DNA of 64,000 nucleotides from CAYNJF01 sp964397555. GTDB taxonomy: Bacteria > Pseudomonadota > Gammaproteobacteria > Berkiellales > Berkiellaceae. The stretch lies in contig CAYNJF010000008.1 in NCBI GenBank assembly GCA_964397555.1, positions 1 to 64,000 of the forward strand, written 5' to 3'. Made by a program: the position numbers and the translations under genes. Positions 52,201 to 61,353 of this stretch are shown one piece after another. The notes beneath the pieces were generated by a model. The model made no database searches. It was not told the origin of the DNA and was given only the letters and a program-made list of their open reading frames with translations. Numbering within the stretch: position 1 is the stretch's first letter; every line of letters begins with the position of its first letter.

Positions 52201-54102
52201 CTACGTTGTACTCTTAGATGATGACTCTACGGAAGTAGACTGAATTTGGCAAGGGGAATACCCAAATACCCGATTAATTCGCTCAACAATGCTTTTAGCA
52301 TCCAATTTAAGCGTGGCCAACATCGCCGTTCGGTCGCCATGTTCGGCAAAAAAGTCGGGCAAGCCAAAATGCAAAATGGGATTGGACCATTGTTTTTGAG
52401 CGAAATATTCGCTTACTGCACTACCAGCCCCACCGGCCACCACGTTCTCTTCAAGCGTCATGAAATGGGTGTGGCTTTGGGCTAGATCATCCAACATGGC
52501 CTCATCTAAAGGCTTTACAAATCGCATGTCAATGACGGTAGCGTTCAAGGTGTCGCCGACTTCAAGGGCGGTGGGTAATAGGGCGCCAAAGCTTAAGATC
52601 GCAAGGTTTTCACCTTGGCGTACGCATCGGGCACGTCCCAAAGGCATGGGCTCAAGAGAGTCAGATAATTCTACTTGGGGACCTTGACCTCTTGGATAAC
52701 GGATGGCTGAGGGGCCATCATAGGCAAAGCCTGTGGATAGCATGTGTCGGCATTCATTGGCATCCGAGGGGGCCATGACAATCATGTTCGGAATGCAACG
52801 CAGGTAGCTTATATCAAAAAAGCCACCATGGGTCGGGCCATCGCCCACTAAACCGGCGCGATCGATGCCAAACACCACGGGTAGATTTTGAATGGCCACA
52901 TCGTGGATCAACTGATCCCATCCACGTTGCAAGAAGGTGGAATAGATCGCCACCACAGGTCGTGCTCCGCGAGTTGCCATGCCTGCAGCCAACGTGACCG
53001 CGTGTTGTTCTGCAATGCCTACATCAAAGTAGCGATCTTTAAATTGTTTGGAGTACTCCACCATGCCAGAGCCTTCTCTCATGGCAGGGGTGATGGCCAC
53101 CAGACGCTCGTCTTTGGCTGCCATATCGCATAACCACTGACCAAAGACCTTGGAGTAGGTGGGCATGGGGTTTGAAGGCGCTTTTTTTACCGCAGGTGTC
53201 TTGTCGTAAAACCCTGGATTCACCGCATGGTATTTAATGGGGTCGGCTTCTGCCGGCTCATAGCCTTTGCCTTTTTTGGTGATCACATGCAAAAGCTGAG
53301 GTCCGTTTAACTCTTTGATGTTGTTAAACATCTTAACGAGGGTTGGGATATCATGGCCATCAACAGGGCCAATGTAATTAAAACCCATCTCTTCAAAAAG
53401 CTGCCCTGGGGCCATCATGCCTTTTAAGTGCGACTCGGTGCGTCGAGCGAACTCCCATACCGGAGGGATACGCGACAACACCTTTTGGCCACTCGAGCGG
53501 GCGCTGGCATACATTTTTGAGGACAAGATACGAGCAAAATAATTCGAGAGTGCGCCCACGTTTTCTGAAATCGACATGTCATTGTCGTTCAAAATCACCA
53601 ACATGTTGGCTTTTTCGCAACCTGCGTGGTTCATGGCCTCAAAGGCCATGCCCGCGGTCATGGCACCGTCGCCAATGACGGCGATGGAATAAGAGTCATC
53701 GCCTTTAAGCTTTTTGGCCAAAGACATACCAAGCGCGGCGGAAATCGACGTGCTGGAATGGCCAACACCAAAGGCATCATAAGGGCTCTCTTCGCGTCTT
53801 GGAAAAGGAGCAAGACCATCGGTTTTTCGAATGCCAGGCAATAAGGCTTTGCGCTTGGTCAACATCTTATGAGGGTAGGCTTGATGCCCAACGTCCCAGA
53901 CAATGTCGTCATTCGGGCAATCAAAGACGTAGTGAAGCGCTAAGGTGAGCTCAACGGTTCCCAAATTGGCGCCAAAATGACCGCCGCTGACATTCAGGGA
54001 CTGGCAAAGATACTCGCGCATCTGTTCAGCAACACGAGGCAAATCTTCCTCTTTGAGCGTTTTTAAGTCTTCGGGCGAATCGATGTTGTCTAAAAATTCC
54101 AT
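52201..54102 (-). CDS. dxs: 1-deoxy-D-xylulose-5-phosphate synthase
   Basis: First enzyme of the methylerythritol phosphate route to isoprenoids; needs thiamine diphosphate. The 633 residues have HYVFDCPNDDIVWDVGHQAY, the ThDP motif GDGAMTAGMAFEAMNHAGCE with NDNDMSIS, and HDIPTLVKMFNNIKE; the C-terminal half includes DVGIAEQHAVTLAAGMA and RYPRG. Length is close to E. coli (620). The ATG shares its first base with the TAA stop of ispA (TAATG). Confidence 0.97.
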   Translation of the reverse strand: MEFLDNIDSPEDLKTLKEEDLPRVAEQMREYLCQSLNVSGGHFGANLGTVELTLALHYVFDCPNDDIVWDVGHQAYPHKMLTKRKALLPGIRKTDGLAPFPRREESPYDAFGVGHSSTSISAALGMSLAKKLKGDDSYSIAVIGDGAMTAGMAFEAMNHAGCEKANMLVILNDNDMSISENVGALSNYFARILSSKMYASARSSGQKVLSRIPPVWEFARRTESHLKGMMAPGQLFEEMGFNYIGPVDGHDIPTLVKMFNNIKELNGPQLLHVITKKGKGYEPAEADPIKYHAVNPGFYDKTPAVKKAPSNPMPTYSKVFGQWLCDMAAKDERLVAITPAMREGSGMVEYSKQFKDRYFDVGIAEQHAVTLAAGMATRGARPVVAIYSTFLQRGWDQLIHDVAIQNLPVVFGIDRAGLVGDGPTHGGFFDISYLRCIPNMIVMAPSDANECRHMLSTGFAYDGPSAIRYPRGQGPQVELSDSLEPMPLGRARCVRQGENLAILSFGALLPTALEVGDTLNATVIDMRFVKPLDEAMLDDLAQSHTHFMTLEENVVAGGAGSAVSEYFAQKQWSNPILHFGLPDFFAEHGDRTAMLATLKLDAKSIVERINRVFGYSPCQIQSTSVESSSKSTT

Positions 54103-54992
54103 TAAGCCACTCTATCTACAATGTAATCAGCAAGTTCGTGCAACGCTTGCGCTCGTTCTCCTAAAGGCTCAAGGGCAAGTTTTGCCTTTGAGCTAAGCGC
54201 AACCGCTTTTTCCTTCGCCTTTTCTAGACCCAGCAAAGAAGGGTACGTTGTTTTTCCAAGCTCAGCATCGGAACCTTGGGGCTTACCCAAAACCTCAGTG
54301 CTTGAGCTTACGTCTAAAATATCGTCTTGAACCTGAAAGGCAAACCCTAACCATTGGCCATACTCAAACAAAGCCTTGGCCTCAGGACTATCATGATGAC
54401 CGCCGGCATACGCACCCATTTGACAGGCGCTGGCAATTAAGGCCCCAGTCTTAAAGCGATGGACATGTTCAAGCTGTGATAAATCTAAGGCCTGTTTGGT
54501 CCACTCCATATCCAGAGCCTGCCCCTTACACATGCCGCTTGGACCACAGGCACGACTCAACGATTGGATCATATGAAGTTGCGTTTGGGCGGATAGGGCC
54601 TCGGTCTTGGTACTTAATGCTTCAAAAGCCAGGGCTTGAAGCCCATCGCCGCATAAAATCGCAGTGGCTTCATTAAAAGCTATGTGACAGGCAGGCTTGG
54701 AGCGACGAATATCATCATCATCCATCGCCGGTAAGTCGTCATGCACGAGCGAATAGGTATGAATCAGCTCCACCGCAAGCGCAGGATAATCGCAAGCCTC
54801 TATCGAGGCATGTACGGCATTACCACACATATAGACAAGGGCAGAGCGTAATCGCTTGCCAGGATTGCCCATGGTGTAATGCAAAGACTCATTAAATTGA
54901 TGTGGGGGAAGCGAGACCTCAGGCAAAAAGTCACCGGCGACCAGATTGACGCGCTCTAACGCAAAAGCCATCCAGTCTTTAAAATTATGCAT
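54102..54992 (-). CDS. ispA: Polyprenyl (farnesyl/geranyl-type) diphosphate synthase
   Basis: Condenses isopentenyl units to short-chain prenyl diphosphates. The first Asp-rich motif is DDLPAMDDDDIRR and the second is FQVQDDILDVSSSTEV; GKRLRSALVYMC is also typical. The product is about 296 residues. The ATG at 54992 has a GGAG site six bases upstream; 55004 (four codons earlier) is the alternative. It overlaps xseB at the 5' end and dxs by one base at the 3' end, so the three are translationally coupled. Confidence 0.95.
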   Translation of the reverse strand: MHNFKDWMAFALERVNLVAGDFLPEVSLPPHQFNESLHYTMGNPGKRLRSALVYMCGNAVHASIEACDYPALAVELIHTYSLVHDDLPAMDDDDIRRSKPACHIAFNEATAILCGDGLQALAFEALSTKTEALSAQTQLHMIQSLSRACGPSGMCKGQALDMEWTKQALDLSQLEHVHRFKTGALIASACQMGAYAGGHHDSPEAKALFEYGQWLGFAFQVQDDILDVSSSTEVLGKPQGSDAELGKTTYPSLLGLEKAKEKAVALSSKAKLALEPLGERAQALHELADYIVDRVA

Positions 54993-55209
54993 CAACGTCT
55001 CCATCTTGGTCGGGATGCTCTTCCATCAAGGTCGTCACCTTCATTTGAGCTTCTTTAAGAGTGCTTTGGCACTCTCTGGAAAGCTTGATGCCCGCTTCGT
55101 ACTTTTTCAGCGCATCATCCAAGGGCAGATCCCCCTTTTCAAGTTGCTCAACCAACTTTTCAAGTTCCGTGAGAGATTGCTCAAAATTCAAGGATTTGGT
55201 CTTGGGCAT
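54985..55209 (-). CDS. xseB: Exodeoxyribonuclease VII small subunit
   Basis: XseB is the small helical subunit that coats XseA in exonuclease VII. The 74 residues show NFEQSLTELEKLVEQLEKGD, LPLDDALKKYEAGIKLSREC, the full XseB pattern. xseB-ispA-dxs is a standard gammaproteobacterial order. The tail extends a few residues beyond the usual end and overlaps ispA. Confidence 0.95.
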   Translation of the reverse strand: MPKTKSLNFEQSLTELEKLVEQLEKGDLPLDDALKKYEAGIKLSRECQSTLKEAQMKVTTLMEEHPDQDGDVDA

Positions 55210-55359
55210 GATGCACTCGCAAATTTTAAAACTGAAAGTTACCCCAGTATACCAAAGCCGTCAATCGGATGAGGGATTTAGGTTTGAACTATGAAATTAG
55301 TTATAAAGCAAGCTAGAATTACACCAGGTTCGACTCATAACTTTAAAGGATTTAGGCCT

Positions 55360-56124
55360 GTGGATTTAGCCACTCTGATTGGGATAGTAGGTGCTTTTGC
55401 CATTGTCATCTTGGCGATGGTCTTTGGTGGCGGGGTCATGGTATTCATCAACGTGCCTTCGTTGCTTGTGGTTTTTGGTGGGACCATGTTCGTGGTCTTA
55501 TCGAAATTTGGCTTAGGGCAGTTTTTCAAGTCCTTGGGCACGGCGGTCAAGGCCTTCTTCTTTACCAAATACAACCATGTTGAATTCATTGAAGAAGCGG
55601 CTTCGATTGCTGATGCGGCGCGCAAAGGTGGGTTGTTATCCCTAGAAGGGATTGAGATCAAAAACGACTTTATGAAAAAGGGCATTCAGCTTTTGATTGA
55701 TGGTCATGAGCCCGATGTGGTTCGAACCATGATGATTAAGGACATGACCTTGGCCTTAGACAGACACAATACGGCTCAAAAGGTCTTTCGAGCCATGGCG
55801 GATGTGGCTCCGGCCATGGGCATGATTGGGACCTTGGTTGGTCTGGTATTGATGCTCTCAGCCATGGATGACCCTAAAACCATTGGCCCGTCCATGGCGG
55901 TGGCGCTTTTGACCACGCTCTATGGGGCGATGATTGCCAATATGATCGCCATGCCCATTGCCGATAAGCTTGAACTTCGTTCTTTAGAAGAGCGGGTATC
56001 CAAGGCTTTGGTCATCGATGCCTTGATGGGGATCCAGGCTGGTCAAAACCCAAGAGTGATTGAAGAAACCCTTAAAAACTACTTACCGAGCAAAAAGCGT
56101 GCGACTGACGAGGAAGCGGCCTGA
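55360..56124 (+). CDS. motA: Flagellar stator protein MotA/PomA type
   Basis: Ion-channel subunit that drives flagellar rotation with MotB. The GTG at 55360 is chosen: it follows AAAGGA and gives VDLATLIGIVGAFAIVILAM, matching the start of PomA, and a 254-residue product (PomA 253). The frame is open back to an ATG at 55291, which would add 23 unlikely residues. Four membrane helices are seen; the cytosolic loop has RKGGLLSLEGIEIKNDFMKK. The third and fourth helices hold AMADVAPAMGMIGTLVGLVL. motB overlaps by one base. The PomA-like form hints at sodium drive, but this is not decisive. Confidence 0.93.
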   Translation: MDLATLIGIVGAFAIVILAMVFGGGVMVFINVPSLLVVFGGTMFVVLSKFGLGQFFKSLGTAVKAFFFTKYNHVEFIEEAASIADAARKGGLLSLEGIEIKNDFMKKGIQLLIDGHEPDVVRTMMIKDMTLALDRHNTAQKVFRAMADVAPAMGMIGTLVGLVLMLSAMDDPKTIGPSMAVALLTTLYGAMIANMIAMPIADKLELRSLEERVSKALVIDALMGIQAGQNPRVIEETLKNYLPSKKRATDEEAA

Positions 56125-57236
56125 TGTCAGACGAAGAGGACAACAATTCAGACGCACCGGCAGGCCTGCCCGCATGGGTCATGACCTTTGCGGACTTGAT
56201 GTCCCTTTTGATGTGCTTTTTCGTTCTTCTCTTGTCCTTTTCTCAAATGGATTTATCCAAGTTTAAAAAGGTGGCCGGATCCATGGAGCGAGCCTTTGGT
56301 ATACAACGGGACATTGTGGCTTATGAGATCCCGAAAGGGACTTCGGTGATTGCTCGAGAGTTCACCCCGGGTAAGCCCGAGCCCACCATGGTCAAAGAAA
56401 TCCGTCAAAAAACCATCGACGAGCTTCGACAGACCTTGGAGTTCGATAAAATCCGCACTCAAGGGATTAATGAAAACAAATCTTCCATGCAAGAAGTGCC
56501 TGACATGATGGACAGACCTACGATCATTGAGGAACAAGAAAAAACTCGAGGCGCACAGGATGGTGAGAAAGAGGCTAAAGCCAAGGAAATTGCTGAACGC
56601 ATTGCTGAGGCCACCGCTCAAGACATCTTAGAGGGCAACATTGAGGTTGAGGCTCATGGACAGCGTGTTATTGTGCGCATCATGGAGCGTGGCTCTTTTG
56701 AATCGGGGTTAGCGCGTCTTAAACCTGAGTTTCGTCCCATTGTCCTGAAGCTTAATAACATTTTAAAAAATGTTCCTGGTGACATCACAGTCTCCGGTCA
56801 TACGGATAACATTCCGATTTACAATTCTCAGTTTCGGTCAAACTGGTCACTGTCTGCCCAACGGGCCGTTGAAGTGGCTCATGCCATCTTAGAGCTGGGG
56901 GAAGTAGAGCAGCGTCGTATTTCAGTGGCAGGCTTTGCCGATACCATGCCTTTATTCCCTAACGACACGGCAGACAATCGCCGCAAGAATCGCCGTGTTG
57001 AGATCATCATTGTTCAAGGGGATCGTCCAGATTATCGCTCATTGGATACCCTGGACACCGACTCAGGCGGTGATGGCAAACCGTACTCACGCAAGACAAT
57101 CGATTACAATCCGGCCACAGATCCGGTAAGACTGATGCCCAAGCTTGAGACGGACAACATCAAATTGGATTATGATTCATTCAGAAATCAAAATCCGAAG
57201 CAATACAAGTCATTAGACGATTATCGACAACAATGA
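56124..57236 (+). CDS. motB: Flagellar stator protein MotB/PomB type
   Basis: Anchors the stator to peptidoglycan and carries the ion-binding Asp. The membrane helix has MTFADLMSLLMCFFVLLLSF with the key Asp at residue 23. The C-terminal OmpA-like domain shows GDITVSGHTDNIPIYNSQFR and AGFADTMPLFPNDTADNRRK. The 370 residues exceed PomB or MotB (about 310-320), mainly through a charged middle linker and a tail after the OmpA domain (RSLDTLDTDSGGDGKP and onward). It overlaps motA by one base; the PilZ gene follows after 12. Confidence 0.93.
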   Translation: MSDEEDNNSDAPAGLPAWVMTFADLMSLLMCFFVLLLSFSQMDLSKFKKVAGSMERAFGIQRDIVAYEIPKGTSVIAREFTPGKPEPTMVKEIRQKTIDELRQTLEFDKIRTQGINENKSSMQEVPDMMDRPTIIEEQEKTRGAQDGEKEAKAKEIAERIAEATAQDILEGNIEVEAHGQRVIVRIMERGSFESGLARLKPEFRPIVLKLNNILKNVPGDITVSGHTDNIPIYNSQFRSNWSLSAQRAVEVAHAILELGEVEQRRISVAGFADTMPLFPNDTADNRRKNRRVEIIIVQGDRPDYRSLDTLDTDSGGDGKPYSRKTIDYNPATDPVRLMPKLETDNIKLDYDSFRNQNPKQYKSLDDYRQQ

Positions 57237-57248
57237 TAGGAGTGTGTC

Positions 57249-57815
57249 ATGGACTTTAGTCAATCTTTGGAGAGACGTCATTACTTTCGAGTTGACGATG
57301 ATGCCATAGTCAGACTCACGCCTTTGGAATCGCAAACCCTCGAATCGGTTAAAAAAAGGATTCAAGCCAATACCCCAAGCCAAGATAATTATTTTTTGGG
57401 GCTCGAGAAAAAAATGCAACCCATGCTGGGCGCGGTTATGGTGAAAGATCCCATGATGGCTGAGTTGTTGGACTTGATGAATCAAAAGTTGAACTTAGTC
57501 TATCAGCAGGCTCAGTTATCCAGAGATCATTTATTGTCTCAAAAGCCTCAGCCAATTAACCTTTCGGCAACGGGCTTTGCCATGACGGCTCAACACGTGT
57601 TTGAGCAGGATAAGCCTTATCTGGTCGAGTTGGTGTTGATGCCTCAGCGCTATACCGTTGAAGCCATCGGGGAGGTCATCAACTGTCAATTATTGGAAGA
57701 AGGGCATGTGCGAGCCAGCTTGCAATTTAGTCATATAAGCGCTCATGACCAAGAGCGTTTGATTGCTCACGTGATGGACGTCGAGGCGAAAGGCATTCGC
57801 GCCAAAAGGGCCTAA
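57249..57815 (+). CDS. PilZ-domain protein (probable c-di-GMP receptor)
   Basis: The N-terminal RRHYFRVDD supplies the Arg block of PilZ, and INLSATGFAM (about 99-108) is the N-x-S-x-x-G block; both bind cyclic di-GMP in known proteins. A helical insertion lies between them, giving 188 residues. It directly follows motB, so it probably adjusts the motor or stator in response to c-di-GMP, as YcgR does. The diguanylate cyclase at 32-34 kb could feed it; this link is an inference. Confidence 0.8.
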   Translation: MDFSQSLERRHYFRVDDDAIVRLTPLESQTLESVKKRIQANTPSQDNYFLGLEKKMQPMLGAVMVKDPMMAELLDLMNQKLNLVYQQAQLSRDHLLSQKPQPINLSATGFAMTAQHVFEQDKPYLVELVLMPQRYTVEAIGEVINCQLLEEGHVRASLQFSHISAHDQERLIAHVMDVEAKGIRAKRA

Positions 57816-57888
57816 TCCACTCATTAGGGCAACTACCATTTGACAAAGAGCTTTGGTATAGTCTTTTCCTTTTTTGGTAAAGACAAGC

Positions 57889-58608
57889 ATGCTCACGTTC
57901 GACAAAAGTTCCATGACCAATGCGGCGGCCCTAGGCCTTTTAGGCGCAAGCTTTATGGTGACGGATCCTCTTTTTAGCCCTTTACTGGCCAATTGTGGTT
58001 TGTTTGCCTTATCGGGGGCTCTGACCAATTGGATTGCCATCCATATGCTGTTTGAAAAGGTGCCGCTTTTGTATGGCTCTGGGATCATTGAGTTAAAATT
58101 TGAGTCGTTAAAAAAGGCGATTAAGGCCATGGTGGTCAATCAGTTTTTCAGCGAAGCTCACATTCATGCTCTGGTAGAGCAAGAAAAAGCCCAAGCGGTT
58201 GACCGGTTGGGAGGATTCACCCAAGCCATTGATTATGACAAGCTCTTCGAAGCGCTTGTTCAAGCCATTATGGAGTCGTCTTTGGGACAAATGCTTCAAA
58301 TGGTCGGTGGGGTTAAAGCCCTTGAGCCTCTCAAAGAGAGCTTTATCGATAAGATGCAAGCCATGCTTGAAGCTCACCTCAACGATGAGTCGTTTAAAGC
58401 CAAAGCCGTGACCATGATTGATACCCAAGAACTCGTTGCTCCGCTTCAAGAAAAGCTATCGAGCATGGTTCAAAACCGCTTAGATGATATGACCCCCAAA
58501 ATGGTCAAGCAATTGATGAAAGAAATCATGAAAGAGCATTTGGGTTGGTTGGTTGTCTGGGGAGGCGTCTTTGGAGGGCTGATTGGCGCGGTAAAGACCT
58601 TCATCTAA
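57889..58608 (+). CDS. DUF445 family membrane protein
   Basis: A 239-residue protein with an N-terminal hydrophobic hairpin (LLANCGLFALSGALTNWIAI, then HMLFEKVPL), the hallmark of DUF445 proteins. A long helical middle follows and a C-terminal hydrophobic helix (WLVVWGGVFGGLIGAVKTF). Function unknown; the family is membrane-anchored. The ATG at 57889 is preferred over a TTG five codons upstream. It has no evident operon partner. Confidence 0.8.
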   Translation: MLTFDKSSMTNAAALGLLGASFMVTDPLFSPLLANCGLFALSGALTNWIAIHMLFEKVPLLYGSGIIELKFESLKKAIKAMVVNQFFSEAHIHALVEQEKAQAVDRLGGFTQAIDYDKLFEALVQAIMESSLGQMLQMVGGVKALEPLKESFIDKMQAMLEAHLNDESFKAKAVTMIDTQELVAPLQEKLSSMVQNRLDDMTPKMVKQLMKEIMKEHLGWLVVWGGVFGGLIGAVKTFI

Positions 58609-58643
58609 AATTTGGTTGCTCGTCTGGATGGATATAAGGCAAA

Positions 58644-59324
58644 ATGTCGCAAATCAACATAGGATATGTCTCTATGAGTATTGCCCATCCAGAGTGGTCT
58701 AATTTTTTTGAAGTCAAACACCCCCTCGTTCAATACAAGCTCACTCTATTACGCGATAAGCATGTGAATCATAAGATTTTCAGAGAGCTTGTGCATGAGA
58801 TTACGTTGATGCTGGGCTATGAGGCGACGGCAAACTTGCCGACCAAGCCCATCCAGATTGAAACACCAGTTGAAGCTTGCGAGGGGACGGCCATCGCACA
58901 GCCCCAGCCGGTGATTTTACCGATTTTAAGAGCTGGGATTGGCATGGTGGATGCCATGCTTTCCTTGCTGCCATCGGCTAAAGTGGGTCACATTGGTTTG
59001 TTTCGCAATGAAGAGACGCTCGAGCCACAAGATTACTATTTTAAGATCCCGCCCGACAGCGATCAGCGCATGGTCTTTGTGGTGGATCCCATGTTGGCCA
59101 CAGGAGGCTCTGCGGTCAATGCGGTCACCAAGCTTAAATCAGCGGGCATTCATAACATCATCTTTATGTGCTTGCTTGCCGCGCCAGAAGGGGTTGAGCG
59201 CTTTAATCAAACGCATGGGGATGTCCCCATCTACAGCGCAAGCCTTGATCGCTGCTTGAATGAGAAAGCCTACATTGTGCCAGGGCTTGGTGATGCAGGC
59301 GATCGGATGTTTGGCACGCACTAA
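58644..59324 (+). CDS. upp: Uracil phosphoribosyltransferase
   Basis: Salvages uracil to UMP using PRPP. The core has EVKHPLVQYKLTLLRDK, PVILPILRAGIGMVDAMLSL, the PRPP loop VVDPMLATGGSAVNAVTKLK, and PGLGDAGDRMFGTH at the C terminus. The product of 226 residues has an extra N-terminal 20 residues compared with the usual 208. An AAGG site lies before the ATG. A second ATG at 58674 is possible. The 3' end overlaps the convergent ftsI by four bases. Confidence 0.95.
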   Translation: MSQINIGYVSMSIAHPEWSNFFEVKHPLVQYKLTLLRDKHVNHKIFRELVHEITLMLGYEATANLPTKPIQIETPVEACEGTAIAQPQPVILPILRAGIGMVDAMLSLLPSAKVGHIGLFRNEETLEPQDYYFKIPPDSDQRMVFVVDPMLATGGSAVNAVTKLKSAGIHNIIFMCLLAAPEGVERFNQTHGDVPIYSASLDRCLNEKAYIVPGLGDAGDRMFGTH

Positions 59325-61033
59325 GTGTTGGCGTTATCAGGGGGGACGTTCAAGATATGCAGCGCCCCTTTGACGACTTCGGCGTAGACCGGAGCGGCTG
59401 CCTTACCGCCGTAATACCGACTTTGATCTTCTCTTGGTTCTTCAATCAAAATTAATGTGGCTAGTCGTGGCTTATGAACGGGCGTAAAGCCGATAAATAA
59501 GGCTCGATGTCGGTCTTTGTCGTAACCGTTTTCACCCACGAGTCGTGCCGTTCCGGTCTTACCGGCGGTTAAATACCCTTCAATGCGGCCGCGTCGACCG
59601 GTACCCGTTTTGCTCATTACCTTAGAGAGCATCTCAATGACATCTTCACAGGTCTTTTCAGATATGATTTGCTCGATTTTAAGGCGGCTTGGTTCTTCAA
59701 CTTTCAACAATGAGATCGGTTTTTTTGCCCCCTTGGATGCGAGTGTGGCATAGGCATGAACCAACTGAATGGGCGTGACCATTAACGAGTAGCCAAAAGA
59801 AAAGGTTGAGTTCATAAACGGATCTGGCGTTGGATCGGGCAACCAGCCTGTGGCCTCTCCTGGGAACACGTAACTCTTTTCTGAGCCTAAGCCAAAGGCA
59901 CTGAACGTGTCCAACAGCTCATGAGAGGGCCGCTCGGTAATCAGCTTGGATAAACCGACATTCGAGGACTTAATCAACACATCATCGACCCGGATTTTCC
60001 CGTAGTTGACCACATCTCGCACGGAGTGCTCGCCAATGGGGTATACCCCTGGGCTGGTGTCGATTTCATCATCAATGTTTAAATCAGAGTGCTCCAACAA
60101 GGAGACCATCGAAAAGGTTTTGACCACAGAGCCAGGTTCGATTTGATCGGTCATGGCTCGATTACGAACGGACTCGCCTTTGCGCTGAGAGAAGACATTG
60201 GGATTGAACGCAGGGGCTGAGACCATGGCGAGCACCTCAGAGGTGCGTGTATCCATCATGATGATCGTCCCGGATTTGGCTTTGAGCTCTTTTACGGTAC
60301 GGTTGAGCACATTGTACGCCAAGGTCTGTAACCGCAAATCAATGCTTAGCGTGAGGTTTTCACCTTGCTTGCGGGTGCTTTTGTTGTCTAGATCTTCGAT
60401 CCAGTGACCCATGCGATCTTCGATGACGGTTTTCTTTGAGGCGATGGGACGCAAGTATTCATCAAAACTCAACTCGAGTCCGGATTGCCCCTTATCGTCA
60501 ATGTCGGTGAAGCCAATCAGTTGAGCCGTCACAGGACCGGCTGGGTAAAACCTTCGAAACTCACGCTGAAGATGAACCCCTTTGACTCCCATGCGATCGA
60601 TGGTCTTGGCCTTGGCGGGGGTGAGACCACGTTTGAGATACAAAAAACTTTTATTGGCGTACTTTTCAATTTTGTTGTGTAAGTCATTGACCTCAATGCC
60701 AAGATGCAAGGAGAGATCAATCATTTGCTCTTCAGTGGCTTCGAACATCTTAGGGTTAACCCATACCGAGTCCACAGGAGAGCTGACGGCAATCGGGGTA
60801 CCTCGGCGATCGGTGATGAGGCCTCGATAAGAGGGGATGGTGACTTCACGGACAGTTCTGGCATCGCCTTGACGGGTTAAAAAGTGATTGATGGCAACTT
60901 GTAGATAACTCAATCGCACGAATAGAATAAGTGCCAACAGGCCAAAGACGCCATAGAGCACTTTGATCCGCTTGTGTCTTGCGTGCAAGCTGTAGGGTTT
61001 TGTGTTGGTCAGTTTCGAAAATTGCACGATCAA
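59321..61033 (-). CDS. ftsI: Peptidoglycan D,D-transpeptidase FtsI/PBP3-type
   Basis: Septal cell-wall transpeptidase, anchored by one N-terminal helix (YGVFGLLALILFVRLSYLQV). The pedestal has RGLITDRRGTPIAVSSPVDS. Active-site motifs are S-x-x-K in EPGSVVKTF, S-x-N in KSSNVGLSKL, and K-T-G in AGKTGTARLV; all intact. The 570 residues match. It is isolated from dcw neighbours such as ftsL or murE, so it may be an extra PBP3 paralogue or the ftsI of a split dcw cluster. Confidence 0.92.
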   Translation of the reverse strand: MIVQFSKLTNTKPYSLHARHKRIKVLYGVFGLLALILFVRLSYLQVAINHFLTRQGDARTVREVTIPSYRGLITDRRGTPIAVSSPVDSVWVNPKMFEATEEQMIDLSLHLGIEVNDLHNKIEKYANKSFLYLKRGLTPAKAKTIDRMGVKGVHLQREFRRFYPAGPVTAQLIGFTDIDDKGQSGLELSFDEYLRPIASKKTVIEDRMGHWIEDLDNKSTRKQGENLTLSIDLRLQTLAYNVLNRTVKELKAKSGTIIMMDTRTSEVLAMVSAPAFNPNVFSQRKGESVRNRAMTDQIEPGSVVKTFSMVSLLEHSDLNIDDEIDTSPGVYPIGEHSVRDVVNYGKIRVDDVLIKSSNVGLSKLITERPSHELLDTFSAFGLGSEKSYVFPGEATGWLPDPTPDPFMNSTFSFGYSLMVTPIQLVHAYATLASKGAKKPISLLKVEEPSRLKIEQIISEKTCEDVIEMLSKVMSKTGTGRRGRIEGYLTAGKTGTARLVGENGYDKDRHRALFIGFTPVHKPRLATLILIEEPREDQSRYYGGKAAAPVYAEVVKGALHILNVPPDNANT

Positions 61034-61050
61034 ATATTAGGAGTGAACCA

Positions 61051-61353
61051 ATGGCCATTATATATGAAGTCAAACTCGCTGTAGACCCGATGATAGAGGA
61101 TAAATTTGTAAGCTGGTTAAACGATCACATCAAAGACATGCTCACCTTTGATGGCTTTTTAGATGCTACACTCTATCAAGAACAAGCTAGTTTGAACTCC
61201 TACTATGTTGTGCATTATCGCTTGGAGGCCATGGCTAAGCTTCAAGCTTACTTTGATGGTCCGGCGCAAAAGATGCGACAAGAGGGGTTAAATAAGTTTC
61301 CATCGCTTGAAGCGAGTCGAAGGATTTTGCACGTCAAGGAGCATTATGAGTAA
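61051..61353 (+). CDS. DUF4286 family protein (100 aa)
   Basis: A small alpha/beta protein starting MAIIYEVKLAVDPMIEDKFV and holding GFLDATLYQEQASLNSYYVV, typical of DUF4286 (ferredoxin-like fold). Function unknown. The ATG at 61051 follows TTAGGAG; the frame is open upstream into the ftsI promoter region. It overlaps the next gene by eight bases, so the two are coupled. Confidence 0.85.
   Translation: MAIIYEVKLAVDPMIEDKFVSWLNDHIKDMLTFDGFLDATLYQEQASLNSYYVVHYRLEAMAKLQAYFDGPAQKMRQEGLNKFPSLEASRRILHVKEHYE

Noticed and set aside
55210..55360. Possible sigma-28 promoter before motA (GAAAGTT ... GCCGTCAA)
   Set aside because: The two parts are 15 bases apart instead of about 11, and the second half is a poor match to GCCGATAA.
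57840..57862. TTGACA and TATAGT upstream of the DUF445 gene as a promoter
   Set aside because: The spacer is only 11 bases, too short for sigma-70.
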